A stretch of DNA of 64,000 bases from Pseudomonas sp. KUIN-1 (GTDB lineage: Bacteria > Pseudomonadota > Gammaproteobacteria > Pseudomonadales > Pseudomonadaceae). Below, piece by piece: positions 37,904 through 46,995 of the stretch. Numbering within the stretch: the first letter of the stretch is position 1; every line of letters starts with the position of its first letter. The translations under genes and the position numbers were made by a program. The stretch spans positions 868,001 to 932,000 of the forward strand of contig NZ_AP020337.1 in assembly GCF_009176725.1 (NCBI RefSeq), written 5' to 3'. The notes under the pieces were generated by a model. It saw nothing but the letters and a program-made list of their open reading frames with translations. It made no database searches and was not told the origin of the DNA.

Positions 37904-38437
37904 TCAGGCGTGCTGTCGGGCAGGGGGCCAGGGATCGGTGATTTCCAGCGGCTCGACCTGCAGCGTATCGTCCAGGCGGATGATTCCGCTTTGTAACACT
38001 CGCGCAGTGATTCCACCATGCCCGCGCACCGCCTGGAACGTCCCGTGACCAAGGCGCTGCTCAAGTCGCGCACAAGGCTGACACCAGCCGGTGGTTTCGA
38101 AAATCGCCTGACCGATCCGGAAACGTCGATTCTTCAGGCTGAACAGGTTGATGCCACTGATCACCAGATTGCGCCGTAAATCCTGCGGCACGATAGGGTT
38201 ATCCGCCGCGCGGTTCAGCAACGAGCCAACCACCGCCAGATGCTCCCACTGAATCAACGTCACCTGCCGTGCATTGCGCGGGCCGGGCCGCGAGTGATCG
38301 CCGGTCAGACCTGCTTCACGACGTGCTTCCACGGCATCCAGCTCGATCATCTCGACCCGCGATTGCGGACGCACGCCTATCCAGCGCACACGACCTTGTT
38401 GCGGCACATCGGCCAGCAGTTCCTGCAAGGGGCTCAT
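37904..38437 (-). CDS. MOSC-domain protein
   Basis: A 177-aa protein with the MOSC (molybdenum cofactor sulfurase C-terminal) signature: GLTGDHS, RQVTLIQWEHL, LRRNLVISGINLFSL and the conserved Cys in GWCQPCARLE. YiiM/YcbX relatives handle sulfur transfer or N-hydroxylated substrate reduction with Mo cofactor. Its ATG overlaps the DUF1780 stop (ATGA). Confidence 0.88.
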   Translation of the reverse strand: MSPLQELLADVPQQGRVRWIGVRPQSRVEMIELDAVEARREAGLTGDHSRPGPRNARQVTLIQWEHLAVVGSLLNRAADNPIVPQDLRRNLVISGINLFSLKNRRFRIGQAIFETTGWCQPCARLEQRLGHGTFQAVRGHGGITARVLQSGIIRLDDTLQVEPLEITDPWPPARQHA

Positions 38438-39063
38438 AAACTGATTCCAACATCGAAAACGACACTGCGTCCCAGATTGGTACGCAGAAAATCCGGAGCG
38501 CCCGGATGCGCGAACAATACCCGAGCGAAGGTCGGCCCCACCAGCGACAACGACCGCCAGCCCTGACGCAGGTACTCGGTCGGTGGTGGAAAGTGACTGT
38601 TGAGGTCCAGCACCTCGCGCTTGAGGCTGGCGAAGGCGATGATATCCAGCCCGCCCAGATCAATGCCGCGTTCGCGATAGTTGGTGGATTTCTTGCGCAG
38701 GGTAGGGGCGAGTCGGTGCAGCAGTTCAGAGGCTGGAATGCGCTTGGGCTTGGCCTCCCGACGTACCAGTTGGCTCAACGAGAACGCGCTTCGTCGTCGC
38801 GCCAGCTCCTCGCGCCACTCGTCATTAAGACGCCGCCCCTCATCCAGCACGAAAAACACCTCGAAGCGCCCGTCACGAAACAGCACATCCGGCGGCTCCT
38901 GACTGGCAGGCGTGAAGTCCTCATTACGATGCGCAATGTTCAGCCCCTGCAACAGGCGCTGACAAACCCAGCGCTCACGCTCCCACTTCCGCGCATTGGA
39001 CAGAAAGGCGTTGGCTTGTTCGGCCTGGATCGTCAACAGGCGCAGGTAGTCTGAGTCATCCAT
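38434..39063 (-). CDS. DUF1780 conserved protein
   Basis: A 209-aa cytosolic protein of a family restricted mostly to pseudomonads. Typical blocks: FLSNARKWERERWVCQRLLQGL, PDVLFRDGRFEVFFVLDEGRRLN and FPPPTEYLRQGWRSLS. The distribution of acidic residues around VLFRDGRFEVFF is reminiscent of nuclease-like folds, but function is unproven. The start at 39063 avoids an unsupported upstream extension. It is coupled to the MOSC gene. Confidence 0.83.
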   Translation of the reverse strand: MDDSDYLRLLTIQAEQANAFLSNARKWERERWVCQRLLQGLNIAHRNEDFTPASQEPPDVLFRDGRFEVFFVLDEGRRLNDEWREELARRRSAFSLSQLVRREAKPKRIPASELLHRLAPTLRKKSTNYRERGIDLGGLDIIAFASLKREVLDLNSHFPPPTEYLRQGWRSLSLVGPTFARVLFAHPGAPDFLRTNLGRSVVFDVGISL

Positions 39064-39189
39064 AGGGCCAAGCTTAGCGTTCAAGTTGCCATGACTGGAA
39101 GAGTGAATGCAGGGGTGTAGACTGGCAATTCATTTTTTGATCGCGTGCGATAAATGTCCGCAGGCGCTGCTTTTATCGAGGATCGACCT

Positions 39190-39651
39190 GTGAAGCTCCT
39201 GCCCATCCTGCTGCTGGCCTTGCTGCCCCTCACCGCCAATGCGCTGCAAGTCGGCGAGCGCCTGTCCTCCTGGACACTGCTCGATCAATACGATCAACCC
39301 TACACCCTGAACAACCAGACGCAAACCCTGCTGGTCGCACGCAGCATGGACGCCGCCAAGCTGGTGAATGCCGCCCTTCAGGACAAGCCAAAAGGCTTTC
39401 TGGAATCACGCCACACGGTGTTTGTCGCTGACATCCAGAAAATGCCAACCATCATCGCCAAAATGTTCGCCATCCCCAAAATGCGCGATTACAGCTACCG
39501 CGTGATGCTTGATCGAGAGGCGCGCATCGTGCCGCAGTACGCAGGCGATGACGATAAGGTGCTGTGGTTACAGTTGCGCGACGGGCAGTTGGTCAGTCAG
39601 CAGCAGTTTGGCAGTGCTGATGCGTTGAGGGCTGCGCTGGACGGTAAATGA
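39190..39651 (+). CDS. Periplasmic thioredoxin-fold-like protein of unknown function
   Basis: A 153-aa protein starting at a GTG with a GAGG site eight bases upstream. Residues 1-18 form a signal peptide (KLLPILLLALLPLTANA). The mature part begins VGERLSSWTLLDQYDQPYTL, like peroxiredoxin/thioredoxin-fold proteins, but there is no CxxC or other cysteine, so redox catalysis is not expected. Confidence 0.75.
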   Translation: MKLLPILLLALLPLTANALQVGERLSSWTLLDQYDQPYTLNNQTQTLLVARSMDAAKLVNAALQDKPKGFLESRHTVFVADIQKMPTIIAKMFAIPKMRDYSYRVMLDREARIVPQYAGDDDKVLWLQLRDGQLVSQQQFGSADALRAALDGK

Positions 39652-39669
39652 TCGCGATACATGAGCGTC

Positions 39670-39694
39670 GTGGGAGCGAGCTTGCTCGCGAAAG
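39670..39694. repeat. REP-type palindrome
   Basis: GTGGGAGCGAGCTTGCTCGC followed by GAAAG is the well-known extragenic palindrome of pseudomonads. It stands alone in the 126-bp gap between two convergent genes (39190-39651 and yacG). Confidence 0.85.
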
Positions 39695-39777
39695 GGCCAT
39701 CACAGACGTCCTGAGATGCGGCTGAAAGATAGCCCTCGTAGTTGCGTATAAGTGAGTTGCTTCACATCGACCTGTTA

Positions 39778-39987
39778 TCAATGCCCCCTGTGCGGAGCCT
39801 CCAGATCACCCGAGAACAACTCATCCTCAGCATCCGGGCTAACCGGAATCGCATGCTCTTCAGAAGCCCAGGCTCCCAGGTCGATCAGTTTGCAGCGCTC
39901 GGAGCAGAACGGGCGGCTCGGACTGGCTGCGCTCCATTCCACCGGGGCGTCGCAGGTTGGGCATTGAACGGTCATTGGTTGGCTCAT
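39778..39987 (-). CDS. yacG: YacG zinc-binding DNA gyrase inhibitor
   Basis: A 69-aa protein with a single zinc site, Cys9-x2-Cys12 and Cys28-x3-Cys32 (CPTC, FCSERC). The acidic C-terminus ([12 protein letters not shown]) is usual for YacG, which binds GyrB. It overlaps the coaE stop as ATGA in the conserved pilD-coaE-yacG order. Confidence 0.92.
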   Translation of the reverse strand: MSQPMTVQCPTCDAPVEWSAASPSRPFCSERCKLIDLGAWASEEHAIPVSPDAEDELFSGDLEAPHRGH

Positions 39988-40607
39988 GATTGGCCTCCAC
40001 GCAAAGTAAGGTAAAAGTGGTGCAGCCGCTCGACTTCGCTGCTAAGCCAGGCGTGATCGCGGTCGTTGACCAGCACATCATTGGCATGACGCAGGCGGTC
40101 TTCACGCTGGATCTGCACCTTGAGAATGGCTTCGACCTGCTCCTGGCTGGAGCTGTCGCGCAGCATGGTGCGTTCTATCTGCAGGTGCGCCGGAGCATCG
40201 ATCACCAGCAGCCGCTGGACCATGCGGTATTGCCCGGACTCGACCAGCAGTGGCGAGACCAGAATGGCATACGGTGATTTGGCCTTGGCCAGATGGCTGA
40301 CGATTTCCTGATTGATCAGCGGATGCAGTAGCGCTTCCAGCCAGCGCCGCTGCTCGGGGTTTTCGAAGATCAGCTTGCGCAGCGCGCCACGGTCCAGCTC
40401 GCCGCTGGTCTGCAACACGCCTTTGCCGAAGTGCGCCGCGATCTGCTCCAGCGCCGGGCGCCCGGGCTCGACTACCCAGCGGGCGGCATGGTCGGCATCC
40501 ACAGTGTCGACGCCAAGGTCGCTAAAACACTTCGCCGCTGCACTTTTACCGCTACCGATGCCGCCAGTCAGGCCAAGAATCCAGGGTTTTTCATCAGGGT
40601 GAGTCAT
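39984..40607 (-). CDS. coaE: Dephospho-CoA kinase
   Basis: A 207-aa kinase performing the last step of coenzyme A synthesis. The P-loop [15 protein letters not shown] is at residues 12-26, followed by [10 protein letters not shown] and PLLVESGQY. The start at 40607 overlaps the pilD stop (ATGA); longer reading frames would only overlap pilD. Confidence 0.95.
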   Translation of the reverse strand: MTHPDEKPWILGLTGGIGSGKSAAAKCFSDLGVDTVDADHAARWVVEPGRPALEQIAAHFGKGVLQTSGELDRGALRKLIFENPEQRRWLEALLHPLINQEIVSHLAKAKSPYAILVSPLLVESGQYRMVQRLLVIDAPAHLQIERTMLRDSSSQEQVEAILKVQIQREDRLRHANDVLVNDRDHAWLSSEVERLHHFYLTLRGGQS

Positions 40608-41476
40608 CTGAAACCGGCAAACTGCATGTAAGAGTCGGTTATTTGACCACCCCAGAGCAAAGCGATCCACCCCGCAATGGCCAGATAAGGACCAAAGGGG
40701 ATCGGCGTACCGCTTTCGACCCTGCGGACACGCATCATGATCACCCCGAGCACCGCGCCCACCAGCGACGATAACAGGATGGTCAACGGCAAAACCTGCC
40801 AGCCGCCCCACGCGCCCAGCATGGCCAGCAACTTGAAGTCGCCATAACCCATGCCTTCCTTGCCGGTCACCAGCTTGAACAGCCAGAACACCGACCACAG
40901 CGCCAGATAGCCGGCCACCGCTCCCCACAGCGCATCGTTCAGCGAGGTAAACAGCCCGAAGGCGTTGACGATCAGGCCCAGCCACAGCAGTGGCAGCACC
41001 AGAGAATCAGGTAACAGCTGGTGATCAGCATCGATCAGACTCATCGCCAGCAGCCCCCAGCCCAATACCAGCATCGCCGCCGCCTGCCAGCCAAAACCGA
41101 AATGCCAAGCCACATAGGCCGACAACACTGCGCAGGTCAGCTCGACCAGCGGGTAGCGTTTGCTGATCGGCGCTTTGCACTGCGAGCATTTACCACGCAG
41201 CAGCAGATAGCTGATCACCGGCAGGTTCTCCCAAGGGCGGATTTTGTGTGCGCAATGCGGGCAGCTGGAGCGGGGGCGGTTCAGGTTGAAGACGGGCTGA
41301 TCGGGTTCGGCGGGCAGGCCGAGCAGTTCACGGGATTGGGCTTTCCAGTCGTGCTCCATCATTATTGGCAGGCGGTAGACGACCACGTTGAGGAAGCTTC
41401 CGATGATCAGGCCGAGGATGCAGCAGGTGGTGACGAAGGCCAGGGGGGAGCTGGCCAGGAGGTCGAGGAGGGGCAT
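40604..41476 (-). CDS. pilD: Prepilin peptidase/N-methyltransferase PilD
   Basis: A 290-aa polytopic membrane enzyme that cleaves the leader of PilA and methylates the new N-terminal Phe, and also serves type II secretion pseudopilins. The zinc site is CPHC and CSQC (near residues 70-100). The two aspartyl protease residues lie in [11 protein letters not shown] and GYGDFK. It starts one base after the pilC stop region. Confidence 0.95.
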   Translation of the reverse strand: MPLLDLLASSPLAFVTTCCILGLIIGSFLNVVVYRLPIMMEHDWKAQSRELLGLPAEPDQPVFNLNRPRSSCPHCAHKIRPWENLPVISYLLLRGKCSQCKAPISKRYPLVELTCAVLSAYVAWHFGFGWQAAAMLVLGWGLLAMSLIDADHQLLPDSLVLPLLWLGLIVNAFGLFTSLNDALWGAVAGYLALWSVFWLFKLVTGKEGMGYGDFKLLAMLGAWGGWQVLPLTILLSSLVGAVLGVIMMRVRRVESGTPIPFGPYLAIAGWIALLWGGQITDSYMQFAGFR

Positions 41477-41477
41477 G

Positions 41478-42695
41478 TCAGACGACGTTTCCGAGTTTGA
41501 AAATGGGGAGGTACATCGCAATGACAAGGCCGCCAACGATGACACCCAGCACAGCCATGATCATGGGTTCCATCAGGCTGGTTAGGCTATCAACCATGTT
41601 ATCGACTTCATCTTCGTAGTAGGTTGCAACTTTATCGAGCATGGAGTCGAGCGCGCCAGATTCCTCACCGATGGCTGTCATCTGGATCGCTAAACTTGGA
41701 AATACACCTGTGGAGCGCATCGAGAAATTCAATTGCATGCCGGTGGAGACATCCTGCTTTACTTTATGAACTGCATTTCGAAACACCACATTCCCTGTCG
41801 CCCCGGCCACCGAGTCCAGCGCCTCGACCAGCGGTACGCCAGCAGCGAAAGTTGTGGCAAGAGTGCGCGCATAGCGGGCTACTGATGATTTAAAGATAAG
41901 CGGGCCTATGATTGGGACTTTTAACAAGAACCTGTCTAGGCTGTCGCGAAATTTCTGAGATTGTTTGTAGGCCCGTTTGAACAGAAAAAAGCTTCCAAAT
42001 AGCAGTCCCAGAATAGCTAGCCACCACTGCTGCACAAACTCTGAAAGGGCAATCACCATCAGTGTAAACAGAGGTAAATCTGCACCAAAACTTGAAAATA
42101 CTGTCTGAAATTGCGGTACCACTTTGATTAGCAGAATACCTGAAACTATTACCGCCACCACGAGAACAGCAGTAGGATAGGTCATGGCTTTTTTGATCTT
42201 GGCCTTGAGCTTTTCGGTTTTTTCCTTATACGTTGCTACCCTGTCCAGAAGACTTTCCAATGCGCCTGCCTGTTCACCTGCATCAACGAGGTTGCAGAAC
42301 AGCTCATCAAAATGTTCAGGCTTTTGGCGCAAGGCAGTCGCGAAGCTGTTCCCTGCTGAGACTTCTTGCTTTAGCGATACCACGAGCGTTCGCATATTGG
42401 GGTTCTCGGCACCCTCGCTGATTATGTCGAACGATTGGAGTAGAGGTACGCCGGCTTTCATCATGGTGGCCATCTGCCTGGAGAAGAACGCTATGTCCAG
42501 TGGCTTGATTTTTTTACCTTTTCCAAATATAGAAATTGACTTCTTACGTACTTTGGTCGGGTTGACGCCCTGCTTGCGCAACTGCGCTTTTATCAGCGCT
42601 GGGTTGTGGCCGCTCAATTCTCCACTGAGCTTTCCACCCTTTTTGTCCAGGCCTTCCCAAGTATAAATGCTGACTTTTACTGCTTTGCTGGCCAT
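41478..42695 (-). CDS. pilC: Type IV pilus inner-membrane platform protein PilC
   Basis: A 405-aa GspF/PilC protein with two homologous halves (FSRQMATMMKAGVPLLQSFDII and YARTLATTFAAGVPLVEALDSV), each followed by a long hydrophobic segment, and a last membrane helix (EPMIMAVLGVIVGGLVIAMYLPIF). It coordinates pilus polymerisation with PilB. Only two bp separate it from pilB. Confidence 0.95.
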   Translation of the reverse strand: MASKAVKVSIYTWEGLDKKGGKLSGELSGHNPALIKAQLRKQGVNPTKVRKKSISIFGKGKKIKPLDIAFFSRQMATMMKAGVPLLQSFDIISEGAENPNMRTLVVSLKQEVSAGNSFATALRQKPEHFDELFCNLVDAGEQAGALESLLDRVATYKEKTEKLKAKIKKAMTYPTAVLVVAVIVSGILLIKVVPQFQTVFSSFGADLPLFTLMVIALSEFVQQWWLAILGLLFGSFFLFKRAYKQSQKFRDSLDRFLLKVPIIGPLIFKSSVARYARTLATTFAAGVPLVEALDSVAGATGNVVFRNAVHKVKQDVSTGMQLNFSMRSTGVFPSLAIQMTAIGEESGALDSMLDKVATYYEDEVDNMVDSLTSLMEPMIMAVLGVIVGGLVIAMYLPIFKLGNVV

Positions 42696-42697
42696 GC

Positions 42698-44392
42698 TTA
42701 ATCCTTGGTCACACGGTTGACTTCTTCTAGGCTTGTGATGCCCTGCATGGCCTTTGAAAGGCCTGAGGTACGCAGATCATTAAAGCCGTCCTTGCGCATC
42801 TGCCTGGATATCTCCAACGAGTTACCTTCCTCCATGATGATCCGTTCCAGCTCTGGCGTCTTCTTGACCACTTCGTAAATGCCCACCCTTCCTCTATAGC
42901 CTCCATTGCAATGCTCACAGCCCACCGGGCCGTAGATTTTGAAAGTGTCAATTTTCGCTTCTGGAAACCCTTCTTTAATCAGCGTTTCGCGAGGAATATC
43001 GAGTTCTTTCTTGCAATGGCTACATAATTTGCGAGCGAGTCGTTGCGCGATAATCAAATTGATCGCAGTGGCAATGTTGAACGCTGCGACGCCCATGTGA
43101 TGCAGGCGGGTCAGCGTTTCTGCTGCGCTGTTGGTGTGGAGGGTCGATAACACCATATGGCCGGTCTGTGATGCCTTGATGGCGATCTCGGCAGTTTCCA
43201 GGTCTCGAATCTCGCCGACCATAATTACGTCAGGATCCTGACGCAGAAAAGCCCGCAATGCTTGTGAAAAATCCAGACCTTGGCGCGGATTGACGTTGAC
43301 CTGATTGATGCCTTCCAGATTGATTTCTACTGGATCCTCGGCGGTGGAAATATTGATATCCACTGTGTTGAGAATGTTCAGGCCGGTATAAAGCGAAACA
43401 GTTTTACCCGACCCTGTAGGTCCTGTGACCAGAATCATGCCTTGCGGTTGTTTCAACGCTTCGAGATATAGCGCCTTTTGCTCGGGCTCGTAACCGAGTG
43501 CATCGATACCCATCTGCGCGCTGGTTGGATCGAGAATCCGCATCACGATTTTCTCGCCCCACAGCGTAGGCAAGGTGTTCATACGAAAGTCGATAGCCTT
43601 GGTTTTGGACACTCGCAGCTTTACCCTGCCGTCCTGCGGTTTGCGTCGTTCCGAGATATCGAGGCTGGCCATAACTTTTAAACGCGCGGCAATACGGTTC
43701 GCCAAATGGATCGGCGGCTTGGCGACTTCATGCAGGATGCCGTCGGTACGCAGGCGCACACGAAAGGTCTTTTCGTAAGGTTCAAAATGCAGGTCCGAAG
43801 AGCCGAGGCGGATAGCGTCCGTCAACATTTTGTTCACGAAGCGCACTACAGGAGCGTCGTCAGCATCATTCTGATCAGCAAGCGAGGTCTCTTTGCCATC
43901 GGATTGTTCAACTTCCAGGCCGAGATCAACGTCTTCCATCTCTCCCAAGCCATTGCCTGTCTCAAAGAACTTTTCGATGGCATTGCTAAGTTTGTCGTCC
44001 TCTACAAGTATCGCCTCGGTATTTAGACCGGTGCTGAACTGGATATCAGTCACTGCCTGATGGTTCGTTGGGTCGGATACGCCTATAAAAAGCCTGTTTC
44101 CGCGTCTCCACAGGGGGAGTGCATGGTGTTGTCGGACCAGCTTTTCGCTTACCAGCCCTTTTGGCTGGCTTTCCTTCTCAAGGTTCGCTAGGTCCATGAA
44201 CGGAATGCCAAATTGGTCAGAAGCCATCTCTGCAAGCGTCAGGCTTTTGACTAACTTGTTCTGAACCAGATAGCTGACCAGCGAAATCTTTTCGCGTCGC
44301 GCCTGTTGGTACGCTTGCTGAGCAACAGGTTCAGTGAGTAGCTCGGCGAGCACCAGTTGTTTGGCCAAACCAGAAAGCACAGCGTCAGTCAT
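42698..44392 (-). CDS. pilB: Type IV pilus assembly ATPase PilB
   Basis: A 564-aa hexameric extension ATPase. The N-terminal MshEN-type domain (to about 160) precedes the ATPase core with Walker A (GPTGSGKT), the Asp box (AEDPVEINLEGI), Walker B (PDVIMVGEIRDLETA) and His box (MVLSTLHTNSA). A tetracysteine zinc motif (CSHC and CEHC) follows. The ATG at 44392 is chosen; an upstream start at about 44413 is possible. It diverges from pilA. Confidence 0.95.
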   Translation of the reverse strand: MTDAVLSGLAKQLVLAELLTEPVAQQAYQQARREKISLVSYLVQNKLVKSLTLAEMASDQFGIPFMDLANLEKESQPKGLVSEKLVRQHHALPLWRRGNRLFIGVSDPTNHQAVTDIQFSTGLNTEAILVEDDKLSNAIEKFFETGNGLGEMEDVDLGLEVEQSDGKETSLADQNDADDAPVVRFVNKMLTDAIRLGSSDLHFEPYEKTFRVRLRTDGILHEVAKPPIHLANRIAARLKVMASLDISERRKPQDGRVKLRVSKTKAIDFRMNTLPTLWGEKIVMRILDPTSAQMGIDALGYEPEQKALYLEALKQPQGMILVTGPTGSGKTVSLYTGLNILNTVDINISTAEDPVEINLEGINQVNVNPRQGLDFSQALRAFLRQDPDVIMVGEIRDLETAEIAIKASQTGHMVLSTLHTNSAAETLTRLHHMGVAAFNIATAINLIIAQRLARKLCSHCKKELDIPRETLIKEGFPEAKIDTFKIYGPVGCEHCNGGYRGRVGIYEVVKKTPELERIIMEEGNSLEISRQMRKDGFNDLRTSGLSKAMQGITSLEEVNRVTKD

Positions 44393-44555
44393 AAAACCAC
44401 CAAATACAGACATTGTGAGGGTTATAGCGCAGTCAAGCGATGCTGCCAAATAGCAGAGATAGATGTGACAAAAATTGTCAGTTTCTGCTGGTTTCTGAGA
44501 GCTTGATGGTCTGTTTTCAGACCTATGAGGCGGACAAATGCTTTAGAGAGAACAT

Positions 44556-44571
44556 TGGCACGACCTGTGCT
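44556..44571 (+). promoter_or_regulatory. Sigma-54 promoter of pilA
   Basis: TGGCACGACCTGTGCT carries the invariant GG (44557-44558) and GC (44569-44570) exactly ten bases apart. It lies 49 bp before the pilA start, as in other pseudomonads where PilR/PilS and RpoN drive pilin expression. Confidence 0.88.
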
Positions 44572-44619
44572 TAGGTTTTTTTAGGGCACTACCTAATTGA
44601 CGCCTTGGAGATTTAAATT

Positions 44620-45054
44620 ATGAATGCACAAAAAGGTTTTACGCTCATCGAGCTTATGATCGTAGTCGCTATTATCGGTATCTTGGCCGCTATCGCAATT
44701 CCTCAGTACCAAGATTACGTAACTCGCGCTCGCTGGGCCGAGAACAATACAATTATTGCTCCTGTAAAAGCTGCCGTTGCAGAGTGTCTGCAGGTAAGTA
44801 ATAGCACATTGGGGAGCTGTGATACTGTCGCTAAACTTACCACCACTACTGGCTATGCTGCTTTACCTTCTGCAAGTAACAATTTGAGCTCGGTTGCACT
44901 CACTGCAAGTACTGCAGCAATTGTTGTGACTGGCACTGCAGCAGTAGGAAGTTGTGTCGTCACGTGGACGCCGAGCGTAGCTGATGCGAACAAGATCACT
45001 TGGACTGGAGTCACTAGCGGCACCGGGTGCTCTAGGTCTAAGACAGGTATCTGA
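44620..45054 (+). CDS. pilA: Type IV major pilin PilA
   Basis: A 144-aa type IVa prepilin. The six-residue leader MNAQKG is followed by [20 protein letters not shown] with the Glu5 of the mature protein; PilD cleaves after Gly6. Four cysteines exist: Cys112 and Cys137 define the usual C-terminal disulfide loop and Cys56 with Cys67 could form a second. The central region is Ser/Thr/Ala-rich. Base composition is AT-richer than the flanking pil genes, as is common for pilins under diversifying selection. Confidence 0.95.
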   Translation: MNAQKGFTLIELMIVVAIIGILAAIAIPQYQDYVTRARWAENNTIIAPVKAAVAECLQVSNSTLGSCDTVAKLTTTTGYAALPSASNNLSSVALTASTAAIVVTGTAAVGSCVVTWTPSVADANKITWTGVTSGTGCSRSKTGI

Positions 45055-45102
45055 TTTGCTTTAATTTTTTAGTTGACTAGACTTTAAGGCTTTTGTGTGA
45101 GT

Positions 45103-45132
45103 GACCCTATCGTGACTGATAGGGTCTTTTTT
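45103..45132 (+). terminator. Rho-independent terminator of pilA
   Basis: The 9-bp stem GACCCTATC (45103-45111) with GATAGGGTC (45118-45126) and a six-base loop is followed by a run of seven T. Confidence 0.9.
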
Positions 45133-45216
45133 TGATTTGTAATTGAATGTTTTGAGTTTTAACTTTAAAGGTCTATGAGGTTGCGCCTATCGCAGTGCTG
45201 TTACTTATGAGCGTTA

Positions 45217-45240
45217 GCCACGCAGCTTAAGATGCGTGGC
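45217..45240. terminator. Hairpin downstream of the leftward DUF1523 gene
   Basis: GCCACGCA (45217-45224) pairs with TGCGTGGC (45233-45240), 38 bp past the stop of the leftward gene. There is no clear T-tract, so a terminator role is tentative. Confidence 0.4.
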
Positions 45241-45277
45241 CAAGCAGTAATTGACTACTCGGGTTAGGGATTAACTT

Positions 45278-45823
45278 CTACCTCGCCACCCCATCAACCC
45301 GCGCCCGCCCCTTAAACCTCCTCCTAACCCCAACCACAACCATCACCACCAGCAACCCCACCACCACAAAAAAGATCGTGTTAAAAATCGGAAACGGCTG
45401 ATCACGGCTCGTTACCGCCTCAACCTCTGTCACGTTGGGAAACATCGACAGGATGGTTATCCGCCAGCCGTAGTAACGAATCAAAGCCAGTTGCTGGGAG
45501 TCACGTGAGTAGCCCTGGGCTTTGGCCTGGATGTCGGCGGAGTCGAATTTGAAGTACCACGGGAAGCTCCAGCCGGTGTCTTCGTTGCGATAGACCACGA
45601 CTTTCTTGCTGTCCGGGTCTTCGGTGTTGATGAAGTACACGTCGCGGGTCGGGCCGTCTGCCGGGTTTTCGGCGTTGATGACGCCGTCGGCGTCCATTCT
45701 TTTGACTTCCACGCCGGTGATCATCACGACATCATGGCGCGGCAGGACGTAGTAGAGGCTTAATGCGCCGATCCCCAGTGCAACGAATACCACAAGCCAA
45801 ATCGACCTTCTCAGCCACTTCAT
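45278..45823 (-). CDS. DUF1523 membrane protein
   Basis: A 181-aa protein with an N-terminal membrane helix (7-27, IWLVVFVALGIGALSLYYVLP), a soluble domain (DVYFINTEDPDSKKVVVYRNEDTGW) and a C-terminal helix (NTIFFVVVGLLVVMVVVGVRRR). The block DPDSKKVVVYRNEDTGWSFPWYFKFDS is typical of DUF1523. Function unknown. It diverges from the ATP-grasp gene. Confidence 0.8.
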   Translation of the reverse strand: MKWLRRSIWLVVFVALGIGALSLYYVLPRHDVVMITGVEVKRMDADGVINAENPADGPTRDVYFINTEDPDSKKVVVYRNEDTGWSFPWYFKFDSADIQAKAQGYSRDSQQLALIRYYGWRITILSMFPNVTEVEAVTSRDQPFPIFNTIFFVVVGLLVVMVVVGVRRRFKGRARVDGVAR

Positions 45824-45942
45824 ACCAGCGTCCTCTGTTTAAAATTGCGTGACTTTGCCCTAATCCGAACATTTCGAAGCAAAACAGTTATTACAAAATT
45901 CGACAAGGCCGTTGCTGACGGCGTTGTCTCCCGGAGATTGAC

Positions 45943-46941
45943 ATGATTTGGTTCCTTGAAGGGCAATCCAGCCAGCGTGAAGTGATCATGGGCGCGCGCG
46001 ATGCGCTGCCTGCGTCGGTGCAGATCATCGCTTCGCATCGCCAGCAACGTTCTGAAATCACCGGGCAGGCCGATGTGGCGCTGCAAGAGCTGGTCGATAA
46101 CGACGAGCGTATCGACTGGGTGCTGCACACCGCTCGCTCGCTGGGCGTCAAGATTATTGTCGCCGGGCGTATAGGCAGCTTCTACGAAGCGCAGCGTGAC
46201 CGTTTTGTCGCTGAGGGGTTGGACCTCGTTACCGGCGGAACGTCCCTGCAGACCTTCATGGATGTCGATGACAAGAGTCGTTTCACGGCGGCGGCCGAGG
46301 CGGCGGGGCTGGCGTGTATTCCGGGGATTGCCGTCAGCAATGCCGAGGAGTTGCAGGCGGCTTACGATGCGTTGGCGGTGTCTGGCGAGGTGTGCATCAA
46401 GCCGGTGGTCGGGATTTACGGCCGCGGCTTTTGGCGCTTCAAGACCGACGTTGACGACTTTCGTTGTTTCGCCAACCCGGATGCGCGTGAGACGACCTTT
46501 CAGGCGTACCTTAATGCTTATCGTCAGGCTGATGATGTTCCCGCCATGCTGCTCATGCCGTACATGCCGGGCAGTGAGTGTTCGGTAGACATGGTTTGCG
46601 AGCACGGCAAGGCGGTTGCTTTCGTCGGGCGGCGCAAGGTGGGGCTCAATCAGACTTTCGAGCGTGACAGCGAAGCTGTACAACTCGCGGTACGTGCGGC
46701 GGAGCATTTTGCCTGCGACGGGCTGATCAATGTGCAGACCCGCGACGACGCGGATGGCAAGCCGCGCTTGCTGGAGATCAACCCGCGTTATTCAGGGGGC
46801 ATTGGCTACACCCGTGAAACCGGCATCAACCTGCCGGGTATTTTCGCGGCACGGCGTCTCGGCTTGAAAGAACCGGAAACACATTGGCTCGAAGATATCC
46901 GCGTCAAGGCCATCACGGTCGCTGTACGGGCCTCGGTTTGA
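45943..46941 (+). CDS. ATP-grasp ligase of the Ter-associated biosynthetic module
   Basis: A 332-aa ATP-grasp enzyme that should form an acid-amine or acid-thiol bond with ATP. Features: VCIKPVVGIYGRGFW (ATP-binding Lys and glycine loop), MLLMPYMPGSECSVDMV (the Glu region) and LLEINPRYSGGIGYTRETG (metal-binding Glu and Asn). A GGAG site precedes the ATG. It heads the rightward ter locus, 54 bp before the TerD-protease gene. Similar ATP-grasps accompany the two PRTase-like genes in Ter stress loci described by Anantharaman and co-workers. Confidence 0.85.
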   Translation: MIWFLEGQSSQREVIMGARDALPASVQIIASHRQQRSEITGQADVALQELVDNDERIDWVLHTARSLGVKIIVAGRIGSFYEAQRDRFVAEGLDLVTGGTSLQTFMDVDDKSRFTAAAEAAGLACIPGIAVSNAEELQAAYDALAVSGEVCIKPVVGIYGRGFWRFKTDVDDFRCFANPDARETTFQAYLNAYRQADDVPAMLLMPYMPGSECSVDMVCEHGKAVAFVGRRKVGLNQTFERDSEAVQLAVRAAEHFACDGLINVQTRDDADGKPRLLEINPRYSGGIGYTRETGINLPGIFAARRLGLKEPETHWLEDIRVKAITVAVRASV

Positions 46942-46995
46942 TCGTGATAATAGATTTTTGCTATCACTAATCGCTCTTATCAGGGAGGATCGGGC